Source: Curvibacter sp. (GTDB lineage Bacteria; Pseudomonadota; Gammaproteobacteria; Burkholderiales; Burkholderiaceae_C). Taken from it: a stretch of 10,611 nucleotides of DNA. Made by a program: the position numbers and the translations under genes. Under the pieces are notes generated by a model, which was given only the letters and a program-made list of their open reading frames with translations, did no database searches and had not been told where the DNA came from. Every line of letters starts with the position of its first letter. Within the stretch, counting starts at the first letter, position 1. Below, in pieces: positions 1-8,638 of the stretch. The stretch covers positions 1 through 10,611 of the forward strand of contig DNQP01000052.1 of the NCBI GenBank assembly GCA_003500955.1. The letters are read 5' to 3'.

Positions 1-147
1 CGCGGCGCTCCCTGCCCCACCGAACCGGCCCCGCGCCAGGCCTGCCTGCGCACCCGCCGCAGCGCCTGGCGCGTCTGGCTGGCCAGTATGGCGCTGTATC
101 TGGTGGGCGGCTGGTTTGCGTTCGTGCTGCCGTGGATCGCGGGTTGA
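1..147 (+). CDS. 3' end of an unrecognised membrane-protein gene (partial)
   Basis: The first 147 bases read open in frame 1 and end in TGA at 145-147, giving the last 48 residues of a protein that begins upstream of the window. The visible part has an Arg-rich stretch with two cysteines (residues 5 and 16 of the fragment). A hydrophobic segment rich in Trp, Leu, Val and Phe follows, running almost to the C-terminus and likely forming a final transmembrane helix with a very short tail. Codon choice is GC-rich like the neighbouring real genes, and a clear intrinsic terminator lies 30 bases downstream; both support a true gene end. The family cannot be recognised from this fragment. It converges on the adhC-fghA operon. 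Confidence 0.6.
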   Translation, partial: RGAPCPTEPAPRQACLRTRRSAWRVWLASMALYLVGGWFAFVLPWIAG

Positions 148-177
148 TCCCTCCGAGCACAGACGGCTCACCAATTG

Positions 178-212
178 AAAGCTTGCGGCATCAGCGGGTG
201 CCGCAAGCTTTT
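178..212 (+). terminator. Intrinsic terminator after the partial membrane-protein gene
   Basis: A perfect 13-bp inverted repeat (AAAGCTTGCGGCA at 178-190, TGCCGCAAGCTTT at 199-211) encloses an 8-base loop and ends in a short T run (209-212) followed by CCCC. It lies 30 bases past the TGA at 145-147. The arms have A residues at the base on the upstream side, so the structure could also work weakly in the minus direction, but the fghA stop is about 400 bases away. It is a strong stem with a modest U tract. Confidence 0.8.
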
Positions 213-619
213 CCCCTGCTTGTGCCGATGTCCCTTTGCTCGTCCATGTGATATCAAAATCTTCGTATCCAGGTTCCTGACCGCCATGCTGGCGAGCTCC
301 GCCGATGGACTGTATGTTGAATCTGCGAGTTTCGATGGAGCGCCACTGGCGCTGTGAAGTGCTCACTTGCGCGAACCAACCGGAACCTGATGTGTACGAG
401 TTCGTTCGACGCGGACACGCAGTGGTACTGCGCCGCGATCCCGCTGCGCATCCGTCAACTCCAACCTTGAGGGCTCGCGCTTCTCGGTGCTGAGCGACCG
501 CCATTTGACCGCAAGGGGAGGGTCAGGATCCTGTATCGATCGGCTGCAATCGGCCTGTATACCAGTCACTCTTCAGACCAGTCTGAACTTCTGGTCTGGG
601 TTGACGCAGACTCAAGCAC
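213..619. other. Gene-poor lower-GC stretch between converging transcripts
   Basis: About 400 bases with no gene that I can support. By hand count the GC content is in the mid to upper 50s per cent, visibly below the flanking genes at about two thirds or more. Several frames stay open for about 60 codons, but none has a convincing ribosome site plus a recognisable protein. Frame 3 (+) is open from 321 to 647 except for one TGA at 468-470, which could be the trace of a decayed gene but may be chance. No insertion-sequence ends or tRNA were seen. A nested inverted repeat at 561-597 is the only clear structure and is listed separately. Confidence 0.5.
561..597. repeat. Nested inverted and direct repeats, possible operator or 3' hairpin
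   Basis: Three overlapping symmetries share these bases. TTCAGAC (572-578) and GTCTGAA (581-587) form an almost gapless palindrome with centre CA. AGACCAG (575-581) pairs with CTGGTCT (591-597) across 9 bases. ACCAGTC occurs twice in direct orientation, at 561-567 and 577-583. The compact palindrome resembles a dimeric repressor operator of the TetR type. The wider hairpin lies 23-45 bases past the fghA stop on the minus strand and could be a 3' stem of that message, but no T run follows it. Function is not settled. Confidence 0.45.
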
Positions 620-1456
620 CTATCTCGCCGACAGGGCCTGCGCATGATGCGCAAAGTGATCTGCCATGAAACTCGCGATGAAGTAATAGCTGTGGTCGTA
701 ACCCGCATGCCGGCGCAGCGTCAGCGGGTGACCCACCGCCGCACAGGCGGCTTCCAGCAGCTCGGGCCGCAGCTGCTTGCGCAGAAACTCATCCGTCTCG
801 CCCTGGTCCACGAGCAGGGGCAGGCGCTCGCTGGCCGTGGCGACCAGTTCCACCGCATCCCATTCCTTCCACGTGGAAGTGTCGGCACCCAGATAGGCCG
901 TGAAAGCCTTCTGGCCCCAGGGCACTTGCGTGGGCGCGACCACGGGGGCGAAGGCCGAGACGCTGCGGTAGCGGCCGGGGTTGCGCAGCGCGGTGACGAG
1001 CGCGCCGTGGCCGCCCATGCTGTGGCCGAAGATGCCGCGCGCATCCGTCGCGGGGAAATTCTGCTCGATGAGCGCGGGCAGTTCCTGGGCCACGTAGTCG
1101 GCCATGCGGTAGTGCTGGGCCCAGGGGGCTTGCGTGGCGTTCAGATAAAAGCCTGCGCCTTCGCCCAGGTCGTACGTGTCTTCATTGGGCACGCCGGGGC
1201 CGCGCGGGCTGGTGTCCGGGGCGACGAGGATGAAGCCGTGGCGGGCCGCATGCTCCTGCGCGCCGGCCTTGGTGATGAAGGTCTGCTCGTTGCAGGTCAG
1301 GCCCGCCAGGTAATAGAGCACGGGGCATTTCTGCCCGTCGACGGCGGCAGGCGGCAGGTAGACGCCGAACTTCATCTCACAGCCCAGGGTGGTGGACTGA
1401 TGCTTCCAGACTTCCTGGCGGCCGCCAAAGCTGGCGTGGCGCTCGACACGGTTCAT
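620..1456 (-). CDS. fghA: S-formylglutathione hydrolase
   Basis: A 278-residue serine hydrolase of the esterase D family. It hydrolyses S-formylglutathione to formate and glutathione in the cytoplasm, the second step of glutathione-dependent formaldehyde oxidation. The nucleophile elbow GHSMGG places the catalytic Ser at 146. The acid is probably Asp222 in DQGETDEFL and the base His255 in GYDHSYYFI, matching the family pattern. Full-length family members are about 275-285 residues, so the gene is complete. The start at 1456 is preceded by a good Shine-Dalgarno run (GAGGAGAAGAG) in the 20-base gap after the adhC stop, so the two genes are very likely co-transcribed. The stop is TAG at 620-622. 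No clear terminator with a T run follows; a hairpin lies at 575-597. The symbol frmB or yeiG is used in E. coli. Confidence 0.95.
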   Translation of the reverse strand: MNRVERHASFGGRQEVWKHQSTTLGCEMKFGVYLPPAAVDGQKCPVLYYLAGLTCNEQTFITKAGAQEHAARHGFILVAPDTSPRGPGVPNEDTYDLGEGAGFYLNATQAPWAQHYRMADYVAQELPALIEQNFPATDARGIFGHSMGGHGALVTALRNPGRYRSVSAFAPVVAPTQVPWGQKAFTAYLGADTSTWKEWDAVELVATASERLPLLVDQGETDEFLRKQLRPELLEAACAAVGHPLTLRRHAGYDHSYYFIASFMADHFAHHAQALSAR

Positions 1457-1476
1457 TCTTCTCTTCTCCTCGTGGC

Positions 1477-3910
<2,434 letters not shown>

Positions 3911-3917
3911 ACCACGG

Positions 3918-3944
3918 TGTAAGAAATCGGCGCCCTGCGCCGAC
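3918..3944 (+). promoter_or_regulatory. Candidate ECF-sigma promoter before the thioredoxin-CcdA-sigma operon
   Basis: Eight bases past the tgt stop, TGTAAGA (3918-3924) is followed after 16 bases by CGAC (3941-3944). This resembles the GTAAC-type -35 and CGAA/CGTC-type -10 elements of several ECF sigma factors at the expected spacing. It precedes the operon that encodes an ECF sigma factor, so autoregulation is plausible. The spacer also carries a small stem (TCGGCG 3927-3932, CGCCGA 3938-3943) without a T run, which could alternatively be a weak tgt 3' hairpin. This is inference from pattern and position only. Confidence 0.35.
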
Positions 3945-3997
3945 CCATGGACAGGCGGGGCCGGTGGTAGGCCCTGTATCTCAACGGAGACCCGTCC

Positions 3998-4381
3998 ATG
4001 AAGTCCCTGCGCCATGTCCTGGCCCTGCTGGCCCTGCTGCTGAGTGTCGGCAACGCCCACGCGCTCAACATCCAGCCCTACAGCCCCGCCGCCCTGCAAA
4101 CCGCACAGCAGGCGGGCCAGCCCGTGGCCCTGCATTTCCATGCCGACTGGTGCTCGGTCTGCCGCGCGCAGGACAAGGTCTTCCAGTCCCTCAAGGGCGA
4201 CGCCAGCCTGCCGCTGACCCTGCTGGTGGTGAACTACGACCAGGAGCGTGAGCTCAGGCGCGCGCTCAAGGTGCGGGCGCAGTCCACGCTCATCGTCTAC
4301 CGCGGCAACCAGGAAACGCGCCGCTCGGGCGGTGAGACCGAGGCCGCCGCGCTGCGTGGTGCGCTGAAGTCCGCCCTCTGA
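3998..4381 (+). CDS. Exported thioredoxin-like protein (WCSVC active site)
   Basis: A 127-residue protein with an N-terminal Sec signal: basic start MKSLRH, a Leu-rich core (8-16), and a likely cleavage site after AHA (about residue 22). The mature part is a small thioredoxin fold with HADWCSVC, giving redox cysteines at 52 and 55, so it should act in thiol-disulfide exchange in the periplasm. The beta-strand normally starting with the cis-proline opposite the active site reads AQSTLIVYR, with Ser96 where most thioredoxins have Pro. A GGEAETEAL-like tail is typical of thioredoxin C-termini. The ribosome site GGAGA lies 8 bases before the ATG. It is the first gene of a four-gene cluster, 13 bases before a CcdA/DsbD-type carrier that is its likely electron donor. 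The exact target is unknown; cytochrome c maturation, methionine sulfoxide repair or general disulfide reduction are possible. Confidence 0.85.
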   Translation: MKSLRHVLALLALLLSVGNAHALNIQPYSPAALQTAQQAGQPVALHFHADWCSVCRAQDKVFQSLKGDASLPLTLLVVNYDQERELRRALKVRAQSTLIVYRGNQETRRSGGETEAAALRGALKSAL

Positions 4382-4394
4382 GACGGGGCCCGCC

Positions 4395-5126
4395 ATGGCC
4401 GACCTGACGCTGTCCCATCTCGGCCTGAGCCTGGTGGCCGGCAGCCTGACCACGCTTTCGCCCTGCGTGTTTCCGCTGCTGCCTCTGGTGCTGGGCGGTG
4501 CCGTGCAGGCCAACCCGCTGGCGCCGCTGGCCATGGGCGCGGGCATGACGGCCTCGTTCGCCGGCATCGGCCTGCTGCTGGGCGCGCTGGGCCCCGCGCT
4601 GGGGGTGGACGCCGACAGCGTGCGCACCCTGGGTGCGGCCCTGCTGATCGCCTTCGGCCTGGTGATGCTGGTGCCTGTGCTCAATGAACGCTTCACGCAG
4701 GCCGTGATGCCCATCGCCAGCAGCGCGCAGGCCGCGAGCAGCCGGCTCAACGCGGGTTCGCTGCTGGGCGCGCTGGCGCTCGGCGGGCTGCTGGGTCTGG
4801 TGTGGAGCCCCTGTTCGGGTCCGCTGCTGGCCTCGGCGCTGACGCTGGTGGCCAGCGAGGGCGGGGCCGGGCGCGGCGCCTTCGTCCTGGGTCTGTTCGG
4901 TCTGGGCGCAGCCGTGCCGCTGATGGCGGCGGCCTATGCCTCGCGCAGCGGCTTCGTGCGCGCACGTGGCTGGGTGCTGATGCACGCCGAGACGCTGAAG
5001 AAGGTCTTCGGCGGCCTCATCGTGATGGCTGGCGTGGCCATCCTCACGGGCGCCGACAAGTGGCTCGAAGCGCAAGCGCTCGAGGTGCTGCCCGCATCCT
5101 GGGTGCGGCTGAGCACTCTGTTCTAA
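4395..5126 (+). CDS. CcdA/DsbD-type transmembrane thiol-electron transporter
   Basis: A 243-residue, very hydrophobic inner-membrane protein of the CcdA/DsbD-beta group, which carries reducing equivalents from cytoplasmic thioredoxin across the membrane. The two redox cysteines sit in paired motifs at the start of repeated halves: Cys24 in LSPCVFPLLPLVLGG and Cys140 in WSPCSGPLLASAL. About six membrane helices can be seen (roughly 10-33, 43-68, 76-96, 122-150, 160-182 and 203-220). The first motif looks more like DsbD (PCVFP) than classical CcdA (PCVLP). It lacks the periplasmic alpha and gamma domains of DsbD, so the exported thioredoxin-like protein encoded just upstream is the natural partner. 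The ribosome site is weak (GGGG, with 13 bases between genes). The sigma-factor gene follows after 7 bases. Confidence 0.88.
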   Translation: MADLTLSHLGLSLVAGSLTTLSPCVFPLLPLVLGGAVQANPLAPLAMGAGMTASFAGIGLLLGALGPALGVDADSVRTLGAALLIAFGLVMLVPVLNERFTQAVMPIASSAQAASSRLNAGSLLGALALGGLLGLVWSPCSGPLLASALTLVASEGGAGRGAFVLGLFGLGAAVPLMAAAYASRSGFVRARGWVLMHAETLKKVFGGLIVMAGVAILTGADKWLEAQALEVLPASWVRLSTLF

Positions 5127-5133
5127 TGACCCG

Positions 5134-5712
5134 ATGCCCGACCACGACACCCTGGCCGCCCTGCGCCCCGACCTGCTGCGCTTTGCGCGCCTGCAGCTGC
5201 GCGACGCCGCCGCGGCCGAAGACGTGGTGCAGGAAGCCCTGCTGGCCGCGCTGCAGAACGCGCAGCAGTTTGCCGGGCGCGCGGCCATGAAGACCTGGGT
5301 GTTCGGCATCCTCAAGCACAAGATCGTGGACCTGATCCGCCTGCAGAGCCGCAGCACCAATGTCTCTGCGCTCTCGGCCGAGGAGGAGAGCATGGACCAG
5401 ACCTTCGAGACCCTGTTTCGCGAGAGCGGGCACTGGACGCCGACGGCGCGCCCGCAGAGCTGGGGCGACCCCGAGGCCTGCCTGCGCCAGCAGCATTTCT
5501 GGGACGTGTTCGATGCCTGCCTCAACCACCTGCCCGAAAACACCGCGCGCGTCTTCATGATGCGCGAGTTCCTCGGATTCGAAACGCCCGAGGTCTGCCA
5601 GACCCTGGGCATCACCGTGAGTAACTGCAACGTCATCCTGCACCGCGCGCGCAATGCGCTGCGCCTGTGCCTGCAGCGCGGCTGGTTCGCGCCGGGAGAA
5701 GCACCATGCTGA
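5134..5712 (+). CDS. ECF-family RNA polymerase sigma factor
   Basis: A 192-residue sigma factor with only regions 2 and 4, as in the ECF class. Region 2 spans about 9-75, with AEDVVQEALLAAL and the core-binding/-10-reading segment KTWVFGILKHKIVDLIR. A long linker (about 76-118) contains a conserved-looking stretch GHWTPTARPQSWGDPE. Region 4 spans about 120-182, with LPENTARVFMMREFLG and the helix-turn-helix TPEVCQTLGITVSNCNVILHRARNAL. There is no C-terminal extra domain. From memory, the W-containing linker and NC in the recognition helix resemble the neisserial sigma-E/MseR group, which controls methionine sulfoxide reductase; this was not checked. The gene starts 7 bases after the CcdA-like gene with a poor Shine-Dalgarno sequence, suggesting translational coupling. 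It overlaps the anti-sigma gene by 7 bases. Confidence 0.92.
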   Translation: MPDHDTLAALRPDLLRFARLQLRDAAAAEDVVQEALLAALQNAQQFAGRAAMKTWVFGILKHKIVDLIRLQSRSTNVSALSAEEESMDQTFETLFRESGHWTPTARPQSWGDPEACLRQQHFWDVFDACLNHLPENTARVFMMREFLGFETPEVCQTLGITVSNCNVILHRARNALRLCLQRGWFAPGEAPC

Positions 5713-5897
5713 GCTGCAAGGAAGTCAACGTCCTGCTCTCCGAAGCCCAGGACCGCCCACTGGCCCTGCGCGAGAAGCTGCCGCTGCGCCTGCACCTGGC
5801 CATGTGCCAGGGCTGCCGCAATTTCGAGAAGCAGCTCGATCTCCTGCGCCAGGCCAGCCGCGGCTATTTCCGCCGCGACGACGACACACCGAACTGA
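5706..5897 (+). CDS. Zinc-finger (ZAS) anti-sigma factor
   Basis: A 63-residue soluble protein with the zinc-binding anti-sigma pattern: Cys4 near the start, then His30, Cys34 and Cys37 in HLAMCQGC (HxxxCxxC). The spacing between Cys4 and His30 is typical of zf-HC2 anti-sigma domains. It should bind and inactivate the sigma factor encoded just upstream, releasing it when the zinc-thiol centre is oxidised or ligands are displaced. There is no transmembrane segment, so it is a cytoplasmic sensor and not a membrane-spanning one. It is short even for the class, ending soon after the helix EKQLDLLRQASRGYF. The ATG lies within the last codons of the sigma gene (ATGCTGA overlap) and has GGGAGAA just upstream, which fits coupled, near-stoichiometric translation. 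The next gene converges, with only 28 bases between the two stop codons. Confidence 0.88.
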   Translation: MLSCKEVNVLLSEAQDRPLALREKLPLRLHLAMCQGCRNFEKQLDLLRQASRGYFRRDDDTPN

Positions 5898-5925
5898 GCG
5901 CCTTGGCGCCAGGTGCCGGCCGATC

Positions 5926-6711
5926 TCAGCCGAGCCGCTGGAGTTCGAACACTTCGGCGTAGGGCTGATCCGCCTGCACCGCGCGGGCCGATTGCTGGTT
6001 GAGACCCAGCACGCGCGCATCGAAGCCATGCCCACGCGTGTTGAGATTGCGCTGGTGCTGGGAGGCATGAAAACGCAGGAGCTCGGCCTTCCAGCGCGCG
6101 GTGTCTTCATCGAAGGGCGTGTACAGGTCCTGGTGCATGGCCAGGGTCTTGGCGTCCTGGTTGAGCCAGGCCCACAGGGGGTAGTGCATCTGCCGCGCCA
6201 CGGCGGCGATCAGCGCATAGGTACGCTGGTGGGTCACGTTGCTGTCGTTGCCGTGCGGCAGAAAGACACAGTGCGGTTGCTGCTCGACGAGCAGGCGTTG
6301 CACGGTGGCGTGGTTGGCGTCGTCGAGGCGCGGGTTACCGCCCTCGTCGTTCGGTAGACGTAAAAACTCAAGCTGTGCCGCGGGCAAGCCGAAGCAGGCG
6401 CAGCTCGCCATCTGCTCCCGCTCGCGCAGCGCGGCCTTGGCCGCATCGGTCTGCGCGCCGGCATAACCGGTCTCGACACCGCTGGCGCCCGTGGTGCAGA
6501 CCGCGAGGTGCAGGTGCGTGCCCTGCGCCTGCAGGCGGCGCAGGGTGATGGCGATGGCGTCGAAGTCGTCCGGATGGGGCGCGAGCACCAGCGCCGACAG
6601 GCCGCGGGGCAAGGCCAGGGTGTCCAGGGACACCGGGCCATGCCCCGGGGCCCGGGTCTGCGCGTGCACCGCCCCGAGGGCGGCGTCGAGCGCGCGCAAG
6701 CCTGCGCTCAT
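5926..6711 (-). CDS. PIG-L/LmbE-family zinc-dependent deacetylase
   Basis: A 261-residue protein of the PIG-L/LmbE fold, whose members remove acetyl groups from N-acetylglucosamine-type substrates. The signature APHPDD puts His46 and Asp49 as zinc ligands and Asp48 as the catalytic base. A later HGNDSNVTH segment supplies the third ligand, probably His161. The residue after HPDD is Phe50 where Glu is usual. A C-terminal FHASQHQRN stretch (214-222) fits the family's substrate-side histidine region. No signal peptide or membrane segment is seen, so it is likely cytoplasmic. The ATG at 6711 (or GTG at 6714) is 7 bases after the stop of the EF-hand membrane-protein gene, indicating one transcript; the frame opens further upstream only inside that gene. 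The substrate is unknown: sugar, antibiotic-like or lipid-linked amide are all possible. Confidence 0.85.
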   Translation of the reverse strand: MSAGLRALDAALGAVHAQTRAPGHGPVSLDTLALPRGLSALVLAPHPDDFDAIAITLRRLQAQGTHLHLAVCTTGASGVETGYAGAQTDAAKAALREREQMASCACFGLPAAQLEFLRLPNDEGGNPRLDDANHATVQRLLVEQQPHCVFLPHGNDSNVTHQRTYALIAAVARQMHYPLWAWLNQDAKTLAMHQDLYTPFDEDTARWKAELLRFHASQHQRNLNTRGHGFDARVLGLNQQSARAVQADQPYAEVFELQRLG

Positions 6712-6718
6712 CACGTCG

Positions 6719-8593
6719 TCACTTGAAATGATCGCGCAAGACCCAGGCAAAGGCCGCAAACAGCGCGACCGCCACGAGAAGGAAATAGAGCCCCCAGGGC
6801 TTCTTCTTCTCGGCGTAGGGATCGGTCAGTGCGCGCTCGGCGTTGTGCGGCAGTTCGGCCAGCTGGGTCAGCGAGGTGCCGAAGGGGATGTTGATCTTGG
6901 CGCGCGCGTTGATGGCCCAGCCATTGGCGTCGAGGATGGGGCCCAGGTTGCGGCTGCGCAGCTTGAACCAGGCCAGGATGACGGCGGGGCCCGAGATCGC
7001 CAGCACCAGGCCGGCGATGGCGATAGGCCACTGCCACCAGACCAGGGAGAAGAAACCGGAGAGCACGGCGGCCAGGGCCGAGCCGATGGCGCCCAGGGCC
7101 AGGCCGATGGCGGCGAAGATACCGGCGAACTTCGCGACGTCGAACGGCGCGGGCGGCGGCGGGGGCGTGGCGGGTGCGGCAGCGACGCTGCCCACCTTCT
7201 TGCCGCTGTCGACGGCGGCGGCGGTGAGCTTGTCGTCCGAGGCCTTGGCCTTGTTCGCGGCGATCTTCTGCAGCTGCTCGCCGACAAAGCGCGCCAGGCG
7301 CTTGTAGGGCGACCAGAAGGCCTGGCGCAGGCTGATGGGGTGCTCGACGATCTTGGTGATGGTGGCGTTCCAGTCGCGGCCCTGGCGGTCGTAGAACACG
7401 CCGTTGCGGCCCACCATGAGCTGGTCGGAGTCGCCGGCGGTGAAAGCCGCGGCAATGCTGAGCTTGTCGCCGCCGCGCACGCAGTCGCAATACACCAGGC
7501 AGATGCGCGCCAGCGAGGCCAGCGCCGCGTGGCGGCCGGCATCGTTGACGGCCACGCAAAGCTCGGCCGAGCGGCTGTCCAGATAGAGCGTGCCGACCTG
7601 GAAGCTGGCCTTGCCCTGGCGGGTGTAGAAGTCGCGGAAGGCGACGAAGTTGTTGGCCAGGGTCTGCAGGTCGCGCACGTAATGTGCGAGCTTTTCCAGC
7701 TGGCGGATGCCCTCGCCCTCGGCCGCCACATCGGGCTTGGCCGCGAGCCAGGCCGCGTAGGGGGCGAGCTTGTCCTTGACGGTCTGCCAGTCGGCCTCGG
7801 TCAGCAGGGCACGCTCGCCCAGCAGGGGCCGCACCGCGGCGTCGCGCAGCGCGGCCATGCGCGCGGTCCAGGCCGGGTTCAGCCCCGAGCCCAGAGGCAA
7901 TGCGGCGCCCGGGTGCACGCGCGCCAACGGCAGCGCGGCCACGCCTTCGGTGTCGGTCTTGAGCGTGGCCGTGCCCAGCGCGGCCAGCGTGGCGTCGGCG
8001 GCGTTGAGCGCCGTGCCGGCGCGCTCGTCGTAGGCCGCGAGGCGGCAACGCACGAACCAGTCTTCCACCTTCTCGGCCACGTCGGCCAGCGCGGCGTGGG
8101 CCACGGCCGTGGCCTCACCCAGCGGTCGGGCGCTGGCGCCCGCGGCCTCCCAGGCGGCCAGCGCGCGCTGGGCATGGCGCGCCTGCGCGGCGCGCGCGGC
8201 CTCCACCGTGATCATCCCGTCGCTGCTGCCCAGGTGGGCGAGCAGCTCGCGCGCCGCGGCGACGATGACCGCGCCTTCCTCGTCGTCGGCACGGATGGCG
8301 GCCAGCGGCACGCCGGGCAGCTTGGCCACCAGCACCTCGGGATCCTGCAGCCGGGCGCCGGCCCATTGCACGGCGGCGATCAGCTCGGGCGCGCGGACCT
8401 GGCCGTCACCGTCGCTGTCGACGAAAGACAGCGTGCGCGCATCGAACTCGATGCCCTGCACGGGGCAGGACAGCGCGACCCAGAGCTTCTGGTCGAGCGC
8501 GCCGATGTGCAGCAGCTCGGCCGCGGTGTCCAGGCGGACCTGGTCAAAACCGCCGGCACGGAAAAAACGCCAATGGGGCAGGTTGGGGGTCAT
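6719..8593 (-). CDS. Uncharacterised EF-hand membrane protein
   Basis: A 624-residue protein that I cannot assign to a named family. Residues 59-70 (DSDGDGQVRAPE) form a textbook EF-hand calcium loop, with acidic or oxygen ligands at positions 1, 3, 5, 7 and 12. A degenerate second loop may lie near 121-131 (GSSDGMITVE). There is no signal peptide; the first 470 residues are Ala-rich and apparently soluble. Then come a Pro-rich linker (PPPPPAP, 478-483), two or three membrane helices (about 487-542), a conserved-looking segment DANGWAINARAKINIPFG (555-572), and a final membrane helix (about 600-617). Segments such as GRNGVFYDRQGRDW (395-408) and QAFWSPYKRL (424-433) look strongly constrained. 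GGGAG lies 8 bases before the ATG. TAAGAT at 8624-8629 (minus) may be a -10 box, but no good -35 is visible. It is co-transcribed with the PIG-L deacetylase. Confidence 0.8.
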   Translation of the reverse strand: MTPNLPHWRFFRAGGFDQVRLDTAAELLHIGALDQKLWVALSCPVQGIEFDARTLSFVDSDGDGQVRAPELIAAVQWAGARLQDPEVLVAKLPGVPLAAIRADDEEGAVIVAAARELLAHLGSSDGMITVEAARAAQARHAQRALAAWEAAGASARPLGEATAVAHAALADVAEKVEDWFVRCRLAAYDERAGTALNAADATLAALGTATLKTDTEGVAALPLARVHPGAALPLGSGLNPAWTARMAALRDAAVRPLLGERALLTEADWQTVKDKLAPYAAWLAAKPDVAAEGEGIRQLEKLAHYVRDLQTLANNFVAFRDFYTRQGKASFQVGTLYLDSRSAELCVAVNDAGRHAALASLARICLVYCDCVRGGDKLSIAAAFTAGDSDQLMVGRNGVFYDRQGRDWNATITKIVEHPISLRQAFWSPYKRLARFVGEQLQKIAANKAKASDDKLTAAAVDSGKKVGSVAAAPATPPPPPAPFDVAKFAGIFAAIGLALGAIGSALAAVLSGFFSLVWWQWPIAIAGLVLAISGPAVILAWFKLRSRNLGPILDANGWAINARAKINIPFGTSLTQLAELPHNAERALTDPYAEKKKPWGLYFLLVAVALFAAFAWVLRDHFK

Positions 8594-8638
8594 GGATACG
8601 CTCCCGGTGTGGTTGTGCAGTCCATCTTAACCAGAGCG

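Noticed and set aside
305..493. Small plus-strand ORF of 62 codons in the lower-GC stretch
   Set aside because: No convincing Shine-Dalgarno, overlapping open frames on both strands, and no recognisable similarity; random open frames of this size are expected here.
5898..5925. GGCGCC-rich bases between the two converging stops as a bidirectional terminator
   Set aside because: The possible stems are about 5 bp with a 2-base loop and no T run, so no real terminator can be claimed.
4290..6110. Long minus-strand open frame opposite the carrier, sigma and anti-sigma genes
   Set aside because: Antisense shadow of four genes with clear motifs; the translation is Gln/Ala/His-rich without domains.
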